Part shown: positions 7,316 to 14,549 of the stretch, in pieces
How the letters are laid out: every line of letters starts with the position of its first letter
How positions within the stretch are numbered: position 1 is the first letter of the stretch
Assembly (NCBI RefSeq): GCF_008369065.1
Contig: NZ_VDFC01000046.1
Coordinates: forward strand, 1,276,431 to 1,311,871
Direction: 5' to 3'
DNA from: Streptomyces apricus
Lineage (GTDB): Bacteria > Actinomycetota > Actinomycetes > Streptomycetales > Streptomycetaceae
Length of the DNA stretch: 35,441 nt
Position numbers and translations under genes: made by a program
The notes under the pieces: generated by a model
Told to the model about the DNA's origin: nothing
Databases searched by the model: none
Seen by the model: only the letters and a program-made list of their open reading frames with translations

Positions 7316-8095
7316 ATGACGGAGATCCAACGCCCCGGCGCCCTGTACCAGCAGGTTGCCGCCGCCATCAGGGAGGCGATCCTGTCAGGCGAGTTCGCCC
7401 CCGACTCCCTGTTGCCGTCCGAGGCTCAGCTCATGGCCCGCTACCAGGTCTCGCGTCCCACCGTCCGCAACGCCGTTGCGGCCCTGCGCGCCGAAGGACT
7501 CATCGACGTACGTCACGGCAAAGGCAGCTTCGTACGTTCCGACGGCCAACCCGTGCTCACCATCGAGCGCCGCATCAGCCGCACGTCCGACGGCCAGTTC
7601 GTCATGCCCAGCGGCGACGTCTGGACCGAAGCCGAGCAGCCGAGCACTTACCGCACGCGCACGAGCAAGATCACGGGCCACTTCCTCGCACTGGACGAGG
7701 AGGAAGCGCTGTTCGCATGCGACCGCCTGCTCACCGATCCCGAGACCGGCACCCGCGCGATGCACCGCACACTGATCCCCTTCGAGGTCGCCGAAGGCAT
7801 CCCGTCGCTCGCGCAGGAGCCTGGCAAGGCGCCGACCGAGGTCTACCGCACACTCACCCAGGACGGGCACAAACTGTGGTGGTCGGAGACCGTTCGCGCC
7901 CGCATGCCACTGCCCGACGAGCGGACCACGCTCCAACTCCCGGACGCGACGCCGATCCTGCATCTGTCCCGTGTCACGCACGGCGCCGACGACCGTCCGC
8001 TGATCCTCGAAGAGCTCCGCGTCGGTGCGGACCGTGCCGAAGTCGCTTACCGGATCACCGCCGACAAGCAGACCACCCGACGGCGCCCGGCGTGA
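7316..8095 (+). CDS. GntR/HutC-family regulator with UTRA domain (KorSA-like)
   Basis: 259 aa from ATG 7316. The N-terminal winged helix (residues about 5-75) shows the GntR pattern: ALYQQVAAAIREAILSGEF, LPSEAQLMARYQVSRPTVRNA, then GLIDVRHGKGSFV. The C-terminal part (about 95-250) is a UTRA ligand-binding fold, ending HLSRVTHGADDRPLILEELRV. In pSAM2 the equivalent KorSA represses its own gene and the replication/transfer activator. Here it diverges from the tra-spd-rep genes, so it probably decides between quiet integrated state and replication/transfer. The ligand or inducing signal is unknown. Confidence 0.9.
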   Translation: MTEIQRPGALYQQVAAAIREAILSGEFAPDSLLPSEAQLMARYQVSRPTVRNAVAALRAEGLIDVRHGKGSFVRSDGQPVLTIERRISRTSDGQFVMPSGDVWTEAEQPSTYRTRTSKITGHFLALDEEEALFACDRLLTDPETGTRAMHRTLIPFEVAEGIPSLAQEPGKAPTEVYRTLTQDGHKLWWSETVRARMPLPDERTTLQLPDATPILHLSRVTHGADDRPLILEELRVGADRAEVAYRITADKQTTRRRPA

Positions 8096-8137
8096 TCGGC
8101 AGCGGCCATCGGTCGAAACCTTCTTCACTTCCTCAAG

Positions 8138-8156
8138 GGCGCGCCTGCGGCGCGCC
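8138..8156 (+). terminator. GC hairpin after the GntR gene
   Basis: GGCGCGCC, TGC, GGCGCGCC forms a perfect 8-bp stem with a 3-nt loop 43 nt after the GntR stop. A second GC-rich inverted repeat (CCCGGCCG / CGGCCGGG) follows directly. There is no T-run, so it may be only a weak terminator. Confidence 0.45.
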
Positions 8157-8308
8157 GGGCAGCCCGGCCGCCCCGGCCGGGCATGCGGCGTGTCCGCCGG
8201 TCCCGTCCGGTCGCCCGACTGCCCACACCGCAGTACGCCAGAGGCCGTGAAGCATCGACTCGCCGAGCTGGGCCGGAGCCCGTGTGGCTGGGGGTCGCCG
8301 GCCTCCGA

Positions 8309-8454
8309 GACTTTAGGCAGCTCCCATGGGGCGAGCCTCGAAGACCAGGGGGCCGATCGGGCACACCAGCGGGCAGGTCCAGTACCTGCCCGATCCGCCG
8401 GGCGAGCGTAAGGCCCCCTGGTCACTCGCCCCATGGCAGCTACCGCCCAAAGTC
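8309..8454. other. 146-nt nested inverted-repeat structure (candidate origin or structured RNA)
   Basis: Three nested pairings fill this gene-free stretch. The outer arms are 8309-8335 and 8425-8454 (GACTTT...CCATGGGGCGAG against its near-perfect complement). The middle arms are GACCAGGGGGCC (8343-8354) and GGCCCCCTGGTC (8412-8423), perfect over 12 bp. The inner hairpin is CGGGCAGGT / ACCTGCCCG (8370-8378 / 8384-8392). GATCGGGCA (8355-8363) can compete with the inner arm for 8387-8395, giving two alternative folds. A rolling-circle element needs a double-strand and a single-strand origin, and such folds are typical of the latter; a transfer locus or a regulatory RNA is also possible. The rest of 8096-8505 shows no gene. 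Confidence 0.6.
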
Positions 8455-8505
8455 TCTGCGGCCGACGACGTGCCCACGCGCGCCGTTCATCCGGGACGAT
8501 GCGCC

Positions 8506-8811
8506 TCATGCTGCACCACCGTCGCCGCCGCCGAGCGTCTCTAGGAGACCGGCGAGTCTCTCCGCGGCATCCGGTCGGCCGGCGACCCGTACGACCCCCC
8601 GACCGTCGCCGTTCGTCGAGGCCACGGCCCGGACGTCCGACATCTCGAAACCAGAGCCCAAGAGCGCTCGATTCAGCCGGTCGGCAGCCTCCCGCGCGTC
8701 ACGCCAGCCTGCCAGGTAATCGACACCCGGCACCCATGAACCGCAGTCCGCTCCCTCAACGTCGAGCCCATCACTCAGCCAGTCCTCACCCGCGCCGGTC
8801 ACCTTGCCCAC
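8506..8811 (-). CDS. Hypothetical 101-aa protein
   Basis: GTG start at 8811 with a GGGCAGGG purine run upstream. The middle of the protein (SWVPGVDYLAGWRDAREAAD, then LNRALLGSGFEMSDVRAVAS) looks like a true conserved actinomycete protein. It has amphipathic helices and a GRGVVRVAGRPDAAERLAGLL end that resembles a small alpha/beta fold. There are no Cys pairs, membrane spans or catalytic signature that I recognise. It lies alone between two structured non-coding stretches. Function is unknown. Confidence 0.65.
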   Translation of the reverse strand: MGKVTGAGEDWLSDGLDVEGADCGSWVPGVDYLAGWRDAREAADRLNRALLGSGFEMSDVRAVASTNGDGRGVVRVAGRPDAAERLAGLLETLGGGDGGAA

Positions 8812-9129
8812 CCCTGCCCTGATCTAGGTAATGGATCGTCAACTTCCTTTGGCCCAGGGCAGAACGCAGAGCAACGGCCCCGGTACCATCAGGCACCGGG
8901 GACCGCTGCGTCCCCTCCCGGACCACCCCGGTTGCTGGCAGGCGCGGGGGTGGTCCGGTCTCGGTATGAGGTTGTGAAGCGCGGTCCCCTGAGCCGGGCG
9001 GGGAACCCGGCGGATCGGAGAGCAGGGAACCGCGCCCCTTTGGCCAGAGAGGTCAGACTCCGGCCGGTGTCCGAACCGCCACCCACTCCCGATCGCGAGG
9101 GAGTGAAACAAGTGGTGACGGCCCGGAGA
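8812..9129. other. Gene-free stretch with several hairpins
   Basis: No convincing ORF on either strand. Three inverted repeats stand out: GGACCACCCC / GGGGTGGTCC (8920-8929 / 8947-8956, perfect); a nested pair CGCGGTCCCCTG / CAGGGAACCGCG (8980-8991 / 9023-9034) enclosing GCCGGG / CCCGGC; and CACTCCC / GGGAGTG (9084-9105). The last probably terminates the HATPase gene. The first two could belong to replication or transfer sites of the element. Confidence 0.5.
9084..9105 (-). terminator. Hairpin downstream of the HATPase gene
   Basis: CACTCCC and GGGAGTG form a 7-bp stem with an 8-nt loop, 25 nt past the stop of the leftward HATPase gene. It is a modest rho-independent-like signal with no clear T-run. 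Confidence 0.4.
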
Positions 9130-9690
9130 TCATCGATCCGGTCTGTCCGTGTCTCCGCCAGCAAGGTCGAAGCGGCACCAGACCGTCTTGCCGCCTCGAT
9201 CCTCCGGCGTCCACCACACCGCCACCGCGAGACGCTGAACGATCAGCAGCCCACGCCCCCTGTCAGGCAACACCGCTTCGGAGAGCTCCCCCATCAGCCC
9301 CGGAGAGAACGCCTCACCCACAGGGAGCACAGGAGGCGTCGAGTCCTCGTCGGCCACACCGACGAACAGCCACTTCGGCCACAGCTTGAAGGTCACATCG
9401 ACACGTCGCGCGCGACCGGGCTCCGCCAGATGACGATCCGGGACCGCATGATTGATTACGTTCCCGACCAGCTCCGAGACGGCCAGCCGAACATCGTCCA
9501 CGACGTCATCCACGCCGGCACCGTGCAAGAACGCTGCCGTCATGTGGCGCGCCACCCGCACTGTGTCGGGAAACTCGGCAAAGAGCGTCAGTGCCAGAAA
9601 GCGGCCGGTGGAGGACGGATCCGGCATCACGTACCAGTGAGCGAAGGCGTCCACCTCACGTGCCAGGCGCTCAGCTTTTCTGGTATCCAT
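9130..9690 (-). CDS. HATPase-domain protein (anti-sigma regulatory-factor-like)
   Basis: 186 aa from ATG 9690, chosen because GGAAGGGG lies five bases upstream; an earlier in-frame start at 9744 lacks this. The single domain has the GHKL marks: an N-box in DVRLAVSELVGNVINHA (about 67-82) and a G-box-like LPDRGRGLLIVQRLA towards the end. Streptomyces carries many such stand-alone RsbW/SpoIIAB-like ATPases, often beside XRE or DUF397 genes in developmental regulator clusters. Here an XRE-TPR gene diverges from it. It may bind a partner protein in an ATP-dependent way; the target is unknown. Confidence 0.85.
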   Translation of the reverse strand: MDTRKAERLAREVDAFAHWYVMPDPSSTGRFLALTLFAEFPDTVRVARHMTAAFLHGAGVDDVVDDVRLAVSELVGNVINHAVPDRHLAEPGRARRVDVTFKLWPKWLFVGVADEDSTPPVLPVGEAFSPGLMGELSEAVLPDRGRGLLIVQRLAVAVWWTPEDRGGKTVWCRFDLAGGDTDRPDR

Positions 9691-9790
9691 CCGGTCCCCT
9701 TCCGAAGGCCTCGAAGGCCCTGCGGCACCTCTTGCTGTTGGCAAGCCAGTACACGACGCGAAGGGCGCAGCCGGGAGTGTCCATCAGGGG

Positions 9791-9839
9791 GTTCACGTGA
9801 ACACCGCTATAGGCAATGGGGGTTCACGGATGAACCCCC
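9791..9839. promoter_or_regulatory. Paired GGTTCA/TGAAC palindromes in the HATPase/XRE divergent region
   Basis: Site 1 is GTTCACGTGAAC (9791-9802), a perfect 12-bp palindrome embedded in GGGGGTTCACGTGAACACC. Site 2 is GGGGGTTCA-CGGA-TGAACCCCC (9818-9839), perfect 9-bp arms. The two share the half-site GGTTCA but differ in spacer (2 versus 4 nt). TATAGG at 9808-9813 lies between them and could be a -10 box. This is the expected look of operators bound by the neighbouring XRE-type regulator. Confidence 0.65.
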
Positions 9840-9902
9840 TCAGAACAAGACTGCTGTGACAGGATGGACACTCGCCGTCATTCTCGGGCTGGGCAGGGGA
9901 GC

Positions 9903-11276
9903 ATGAGCCGAGAGCCGAACGCGCAGTTGGCCGCCGTCATGGACGAAGCGAAGGTCTCGAACAAGGGCCTCGCCAGGCGGATGCGGGATGCTGCCGCGCA
10001 ACGCGGCACAGGATTGGGAACAACGCACGTTTCCGTCCAGCGATGGCGCAACGGCGGCGGCATCACCCCGCAGGCAGCGGCGATCATGGCCGAGGTACTC
10101 GGCAGCAAGCTGGGCCGCCGACTCACACCCGGAGATCTCGGATTCTTCGACCACGCCCAGCCGACAACCCCGCAGCCGATCGGCTACCCCAGCACCGTCC
10201 CCGACGTACTCACTCTGTTGGACGGACTCGCCGAAGAACGCTCTGAGACTCCGTCCCCTGACCCATTGACCATCGCGGACGCCGACCTCAACTCCGCAGT
10301 CCTGTCATGGATGATCGCCCGCCCCGATGGCGTCCAGGCCGACAGACCAGTTCACCAACGCGTCGGCATGCGCGACGTGCGCGCGATCCGGGACGCAAGC
10401 AGCATGTTCATGCAGCTGGACTTCAAGTACGGCGGAGGCCACGGCCACAAGGCACTGCGCCACTACTTCCGCCACGAAGTCCTGCCGCTACTGGACGCCA
10501 GCTACAGCGAAAAGGTCGGCAATGCACTGTTCGGTGCCGCCGCCGAGGTCTCCCAGTTACTCGCGTGGACCGCCTACGACACCGGAAACCACCGGCTCGC
10601 CCACCGCTACCTGACCTCCACACTGCGCCTGTCGCAGGTCATCGACGACCGCATGTTCGGCGCCCGCATCCTCGGCAACCTCAGCCACCAGGCCAACTAC
10701 CTCGGTAACCACGCCCAAGCCATCCAGCTCTCGCGCGCTGCCGTCGAGGGGGCCAAGGGCCGAGCCACACCACGCGCCATGGCCTTGAACTCAGCTATGG
10801 AGGCTCGCGCACTGTCCAATGCCGGCGACCCGATCGGGGCAGGCCGCGCCATGAACGAGGCGGAACGCCACTTCGAGCGCGCGGGCACGGGCGAAGACCC
10901 CGAGTGGCTTGGATACTTCGACTCCGCGGAACTCACGGGCGAAATCTGCCACTGCTTCCGTGACCTCAAGATGCGCCGGGAGTCGGTCGAGGCCGCACAG
11001 CGAGCAGTCGACGCGACCGACCCGAAGTACGCCCGCACTCTGGGCTTCTGCCGCATGGTGCTCGCCCAAAGCCACTTGCTGAACGGTGAACTAGAGGCCG
11101 CCGTGACCACTGCCAGTCTGGCCGTGGACGGTGGCGACAGCCTCCAGTCCTCCCGCTTCCTGCGCTACGTGACCGACTTCCAGGCGGAGGTGAGCACCCA
11201 CGCGAGCAACCCGACCGTGGCCGCCTTCAACGACCAGGTGCACAACGCACTCGCCCGCCTGGAGGACGACGAGTAG
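9903..11276 (+). CDS. XRE-type transcriptional regulator with TPR-like sensor region
   Basis: 457 aa from ATG 9903, with AGGGGA just upstream; the in-frame ATG at 9864 has no such site. The N-terminal helix-turn-helix (about 8-80) contains NKGLARRMRDAA and HVSVQRWRNGGG...PQAAAIMAEVLG. The remainder is helical and repeat-like (YDTGNHRLAHRYLTSTLRLS, YLGNHAQAIQLSRAAVEGA, NGELEAAVTTASLAVD), matching the TPR-type sensor half common in Streptomyces XRE regulators. It probably binds the GGTTCA palindromes upstream, controlling itself and the divergent HATPase gene. The 3' end converges on the APH-fold kinase gene with only 3 nt between stop codons. Confidence 0.87.
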   Translation: MSREPNAQLAAVMDEAKVSNKGLARRMRDAAAQRGTGLGTTHVSVQRWRNGGGITPQAAAIMAEVLGSKLGRRLTPGDLGFFDHAQPTTPQPIGYPSTVPDVLTLLDGLAEERSETPSPDPLTIADADLNSAVLSWMIARPDGVQADRPVHQRVGMRDVRAIRDASSMFMQLDFKYGGGHGHKALRHYFRHEVLPLLDASYSEKVGNALFGAAAEVSQLLAWTAYDTGNHRLAHRYLTSTLRLSQVIDDRMFGARILGNLSHQANYLGNHAQAIQLSRAAVEGAKGRATPRAMALNSAMEARALSNAGDPIGAGRAMNEAERHFERAGTGEDPEWLGYFDSAELTGEICHCFRDLKMRRESVEAAQRAVDATDPKYARTLGFCRMVLAQSHLLNGELEAAVTTASLAVDGGDSLQSSRFLRYVTDFQAEVSTHASNPTVAAFNDQVHNALARLEDDE

Positions 11277-11279
11277 GGA

Positions 11280-12194
11280 CTACCAGGGCCGCCAGTCCCG
11301 CGGCTCATCGTCGTTGCGCAGACCCGCAATGCGCCGGCGGTACTCAGCGGCCGTCTTCTCGTCTTCCTGCACGTTCTGCATCAGCCACGTCGTCATGCCG
11401 AACTCTTGAAGGCCACGCAGCGTCTCGTACCCAGGCCAGTCGTACAGGTCCCGCCCGTACGCAGCCACGAAGTCGCCGTACTCCTCGTCGGTCTGCCAGC
11501 CAAGACTGTGATGCTCCACGGCCGTGACCATCAGATCCCACTCAGGGTGATCGAAGCAGAAGGCCTCGAAGTCGATCAGGATCACCTTCCCCTGATCGTC
11601 CACCATGAGGTTCTGCACGTGAGCGTCCCCGTGGACGGGCCCCTTGGGCGTCTCGAACCGTAGCTCCGCGTACTTGCCCTGCAACTCCCGCCACCGCTTC
11701 CGCAGGAAGACCTTGTCATCCTCCGGTACGACAGCCCGGTTCATCCGCAGCTCTTGCTTGTCGAAGGGTGCGAACGAGGGCAGCTCCAACCCGGCCGGCA
11801 CCGTCAACGAGTGCAGATCCCGCAGGATGCCACCCAGCTCCCCATACGTCGCCTTCCGATCACCCTCAACGATCAGATGCCAGAACGTCACCGGGTGCCC
11901 GTCGATCAGGAGCGGCTGCTCAAGATCCTCAACGATACGAACGGCAGGGAACCCCTCCCCGGTCAGCCACCGCGAGACAGCCACCTCGACACGCGCTTTC
12001 GGCAACCACTCCTCCCCGCGAGCCACGCGCACGATCACCGGTGCCGAAGCCAACCGAAACAACGCGTTCTCCCCGAGGCGGATCAACTCCGCGTCTCTGT
12101 CGTCGAGCCCCGCAGCCTGACACGCAGCAGTCATCACCCTCGTAGCTCCCGCTGAGGTGAACCCCTCTTCCGACCGAGCAGCGTCAACCGCCAT
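11280..12194 (-). CDS. APH-fold phosphotransferase family protein
   Basis: 304 aa, full length for the aminoglycoside/homoserine kinase (APH) superfamily. The catalytic loop HGDAHVQNLMVD (Asp190, Asn195) and the metal site VILIDFEAF (Asp208) are intact. The N-terminal lobe has the nucleotide-binding beta sheet (LFRLASAPVIVRVA). AAAGGAG is 11 nt before ATG 12194. Family members phosphorylate small-molecule hydroxyls, including antibiotics, but most Streptomyces paralogues have unknown substrates, so no resistance claim is made. It is convergent with the XRE-TPR gene, a pairing often seen in actinomycete accessory DNA. Confidence 0.85.
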   Translation of the reverse strand: MAVDAARSEEGFTSAGATRVMTAACQAAGLDDRDAELIRLGENALFRLASAPVIVRVARGEEWLPKARVEVAVSRWLTGEGFPAVRIVEDLEQPLLIDGHPVTFWHLIVEGDRKATYGELGGILRDLHSLTVPAGLELPSFAPFDKQELRMNRAVVPEDDKVFLRKRWRELQGKYAELRFETPKGPVHGDAHVQNLMVDDQGKVILIDFEAFCFDHPEWDLMVTAVEHHSLGWQTDEEYGDFVAAYGRDLYDWPGYETLRGLQEFGMTTWLMQNVQEDEKTAAEYRRRIAGLRNDDEPRDWRPW

Positions 12195-12213
12195 GCCCGT
12201 ACCAGCTCCTTTA

Positions 12214-12225
12214 ATCGCGCGCGAT
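12214..12225. promoter_or_regulatory. Palindrome ATCGCGCGCGAT before the kinase gene
   Basis: A perfect 12-bp palindrome 20 nt upstream of the kinase start, next to its AAAGGAG site. It could be an operator. The rest of 12226-12470 holds no gene I can support; its right end turns abruptly AT-rich. Confidence 0.35.
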
Positions 12226-12474
12226 CAACCAACGCACGCCCATGGGTGACCAACCCAGCGCGCACCGGACACGGCTCCGACCGTACAGATCCCCCACACT
12301 CAAGACGAGGGCGAGAGCCCCGTAAGCCACTTCATCCGCCGATCTGAGAGTACGAACGCGACTCAAGGCGAGAGCGCCCCATCTCCACGAGTCTTCAAGT
12401 AACCACAACAAGGCTAACGGAGGAATGATATGATCCAAAAAATTTGAATTTCCACCAGCTCGAAGAGGTTAAAA

Positions 12475-12849
12475 TTGCGAATCTTACTAAATATTAAATC
12501 CCAAGACGCCAATGACTCGACCTCTCTTTTCCGTTGGCTCAATAATGATCCCGATGTCTATCCACACTGCGATCTCCGTCCCATACCGAAGGACTCAGAT
12601 CCGGGGACTATGGGGATCGACGCGCAAGCAGTAGAGGCCATCTTTTCGGGCGTATTGAATCTTGCATCTTTAATAGTAGCAATTGCCAGCTGGAAGAGTT
12701 CGCGACCCGCAAATCCCGACGTAATAATTAACGTAGGAGATCGCTCCATCACCCTCACCGGAAGCAGCCACGAAGAGATTGCCCGGGTGACTTCCCTGCT
12801 AGCATTAGAGGGCAACACAGATTCCTCCGGTCAACAGCCCCAGGAATGA
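12475..12849 (+). CDS. EACC1-type small protein (effector-associated constant component)
   Basis: 124 aa from TTG 12475, preceded by GAAGAGG at 6 nt. The head MRILLNIKSQDANDS is followed by SLFRWLNNDPDV, a Gly/Met turn (GTMGIDAQAVEAIFSG), a hydrophobic helix VLNLASLIVAIASW, and a beta-rich tail DVIINVGDRSITLTGSSHEEIARV. This layout (short beta-alpha head, one membrane-like helix ending ASW, then a DRSITLTG-like strand pair) is that of EACC1. Aravind and co-workers defined EACC1 computationally as a constant partner of effector proteins in actinobacterial conflict systems. The gene ends 11 nt before the caspase gene, so the two form an operon. Base composition is far more AT-rich than the element around it. 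The exact role (adaptor or membrane anchor) is inferred. Confidence 0.8.
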   Translation: MRILLNIKSQDANDSTSLFRWLNNDPDVYPHCDLRPIPKDSDPGTMGIDAQAVEAIFSGVLNLASLIVAIASWKSSRPANPDVIINVGDRSITLTGSSHEEIARVTSLLALEGNTDSSGQQPQE

Positions 12850-12860
12850 AGGTACTGTAA

Positions 12861-14369
12861 ATGCAGCTGTCTGATCCCGCCACGTCAGAAGCCGTACTTA
12901 TCGGAAATTATTCTTACACTCAAATGGAGGATCTCCCTGCCGTTAGCAATAATGTAGAAAGACTTGCAGAGCTTCTTTGCGACTCAAAATATTGGGGACT
13001 GCCATCCAAAAACTGCACAAAAGTGGCTCAAGCATCCCGGGATGACATACTAGATTCGGTCCATAAGGCCACAGTTAAAGCTGTTGATACGCTGATATTC
13101 TATTTCGCTGGCCACGGCCTCATTCACCCAACCACTGGAGAGCTTTATCTCGGCGTCGCAGAGGCAGCCCCGGGTTTACTTTTCAAGGCGCTGCGCTACG
13201 GTGATGTGCGAGACTTAATTCTAGGCGAGGGATCCGGGCCAAGAATTAAGGCGCGAAAAAAGGTAGTCATTCTTGATTGCTGTTGGAGCGGCCTAGCGCT
13301 TGACGGTGGCATGTCGGCTGGCGATCGTGCAGGTCAGCTCACTAATATTGCTGGAACCTATATCCTTACCGCTACTGCGGAAACAAAGCAGGCACTAGCC
13401 CCTCCAGGAGAGCGCTATACGGCCTTCACTGGAGAGCTCATCTCGGTGATCGAAGAGGGAATTATTGGTGCATCCGAATTAATTTCGATGGCCTCCCTTT
13501 ACGACGAAACATACACTCGACTTACTTCGAGATCTCTTCCTGAGCCACAACAGCGCAATCGAAATAACTCGGGATTCATTTCCATATTTCGCAATATAGC
13601 CCATAGGGACGGATTGCCATCCCCGGGAAGGGTCAGCGAACAAAACCAAGCACTTCAGTCGACTCCAACTAATCCGGCCCGCGAAGATCTAATGAATGGC
13701 TCAGCGTTTGAAGTGAGCTATGGCCTTGCCAGGTCTTCGGGGACGTTTAGTTCCGTTGATCAATTACTTGCGGATTCCAACTTTCCTCATGCGATTAATG
13801 AAGACACAGGAAAGGTCCATGATGACGAAAAGCTCAAGTCCTTGGCTTGGTCCCTACATGCACGCTCACGCGATCTCGCTGAAGCTAATCAGCAGCAACA
13901 AGCTATGGCCACCGCCCAAGAAGCTCTAGAAATCCATCGGAACCTAGCTAACCGAGACCCCGACACACACCTCGAAGGACTGGCCGACTACCTCGAAAGC
14001 CACGTCTACCAACTTCAGGATTTCAAGCAACGAAAAGCCGCCATCGCAGCATCACAAGAAGCTCTAGAAATTCGCCGCCGCCTAGCTAAGATCAATCCGG
14101 AAAAGCATCTCGAATCTTTGGCCAGATCCCTGGACTTCCATTCTCGAAACCTTGCTGATGCAAGTCAAAGAGACGCTGCTATGGCCACCGCCCAAGAAGC
14201 TCTAGAAATCCATCGGAACCTAGCTAACCGAGACCCCGACACACACCTCGAAGGACTGGCCGACTACCTCGAAAGCCACGTCTACCAACTCAAGGAGATG
14301 GGACTTAAACAAGAAGCTTTGGCTGTCTCAGAAGAGGCAATTTCAATTCGGCGAAGATTGGCAAGATAG
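12861..14369 (+). CDS. Caspase-like protease with C-terminal TPR repeats (candidate immune effector)
   Basis: 502 aa from ATG 12861, AAGG 8 nt upstream. Residues 1-about 235 form a caspase (peptidase C14) domain: SEAVLIGNYSY strand, catalytic His85 in IFYFAGHGL, catalytic Cys141 in VVILDCCWSG. The usual DxCHSG reads DCCWSG, but Cys, Ser and Gly are kept. A low-complexity linker (about 240-325) leads to TPR-like repeats of about 46 residues with an AxxxAxEALEIxRxLAxxxP core. Two of them are identical over 38 residues because of a 113-bp DNA duplication. The protein stops in the middle of a repeat (SIRRRLAR), so it may be truncated. Bacterial caspase-like proteins with repeat sensors next to EACC1 are predicted suicide effectors. 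The target and trigger are unknown. Confidence 0.88.
   Translation: MQLSDPATSEAVLIGNYSYTQMEDLPAVSNNVERLAELLCDSKYWGLPSKNCTKVAQASRDDILDSVHKATVKAVDTLIFYFAGHGLIHPTTGELYLGVAEAAPGLLFKALRYGDVRDLILGEGSGPRIKARKKVVILDCCWSGLALDGGMSAGDRAGQLTNIAGTYILTATAETKQALAPPGERYTAFTGELISVIEEGIIGASELISMASLYDETYTRLTSRSLPEPQQRNRNNSGFISIFRNIAHRDGLPSPGRVSEQNQALQSTPTNPAREDLMNGSAFEVSYGLARSSGTFSSVDQLLADSNFPHAINEDTGKVHDDEKLKSLAWSLHARSRDLAEANQQQQAMATAQEALEIHRNLANRDPDTHLEGLADYLESHVYQLQDFKQRKAAIAASQEALEIRRRLAKINPEKHLESLARSLDFHSRNLADASQRDAAMATAQEALEIHRNLANRDPDTHLEGLADYLESHVYQLKEMGLKQEALAVSEEAISIRRRLAR
13902..14290 (+). repeat. Perfect 113-bp duplication in the TPR region
   Basis: Bases 13902-14014 and 14178-14290 are identical over 113 bp. 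They start 276 bp apart (92 codons, two TPR units), so the frame is kept. They encode residues 348-385 and 440-477. The unit between them is clearly diverged, so identity at every third codon position points to a recent copying event rather than selection on protein. Confidence 0.95.
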
Positions 14370-14549
14370 AGACAGAGCGCAGTCAAAGTGCATTTGATGA
14401 GAGCTCGATCTAGGTACTTGAATTAAACTTCACGAAAGCCGAGGAGTTGCCCTGAGCAACCGGCGAGGGGGCCGTTCTGAACGGTAAGCGCAGGGGATCT
14501 TATTCATGATTGCTACATGGAGCGTACGGTCACTGCATTGCTTTTCATT
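14370..14549. other. Spacer after the caspase gene
   Basis: 180 nt between the caspase-TPR stop and the end of the convergent membrane gene. A+T content is still high. I see no continuation of the TPR frame, no strong hairpin and no ORF of note. Confidence 0.5.

Noticed and set aside
11280..12194. APH-fold kinase as an antibiotic resistance gene
   Set aside because: The fold is certain but the subfamily is not; many Streptomyces paralogues have no known drug substrate.
12211..12438. 75-aa minus-strand ORF
   Set aside because: No ribosome-binding site, composition unlike neighbours, overlaps the regulatory spacer.
13720..13929. Small plus-strand ORF inside the caspase gene
   Set aside because: Out-of-frame shadow of the caspase-TPR coding sequence.
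13902..14290. CRISPR-like repeat in the caspase gene
   Set aside because: Only two long copies, in frame, encoding TPR units; no short direct repeats with unique spacers.
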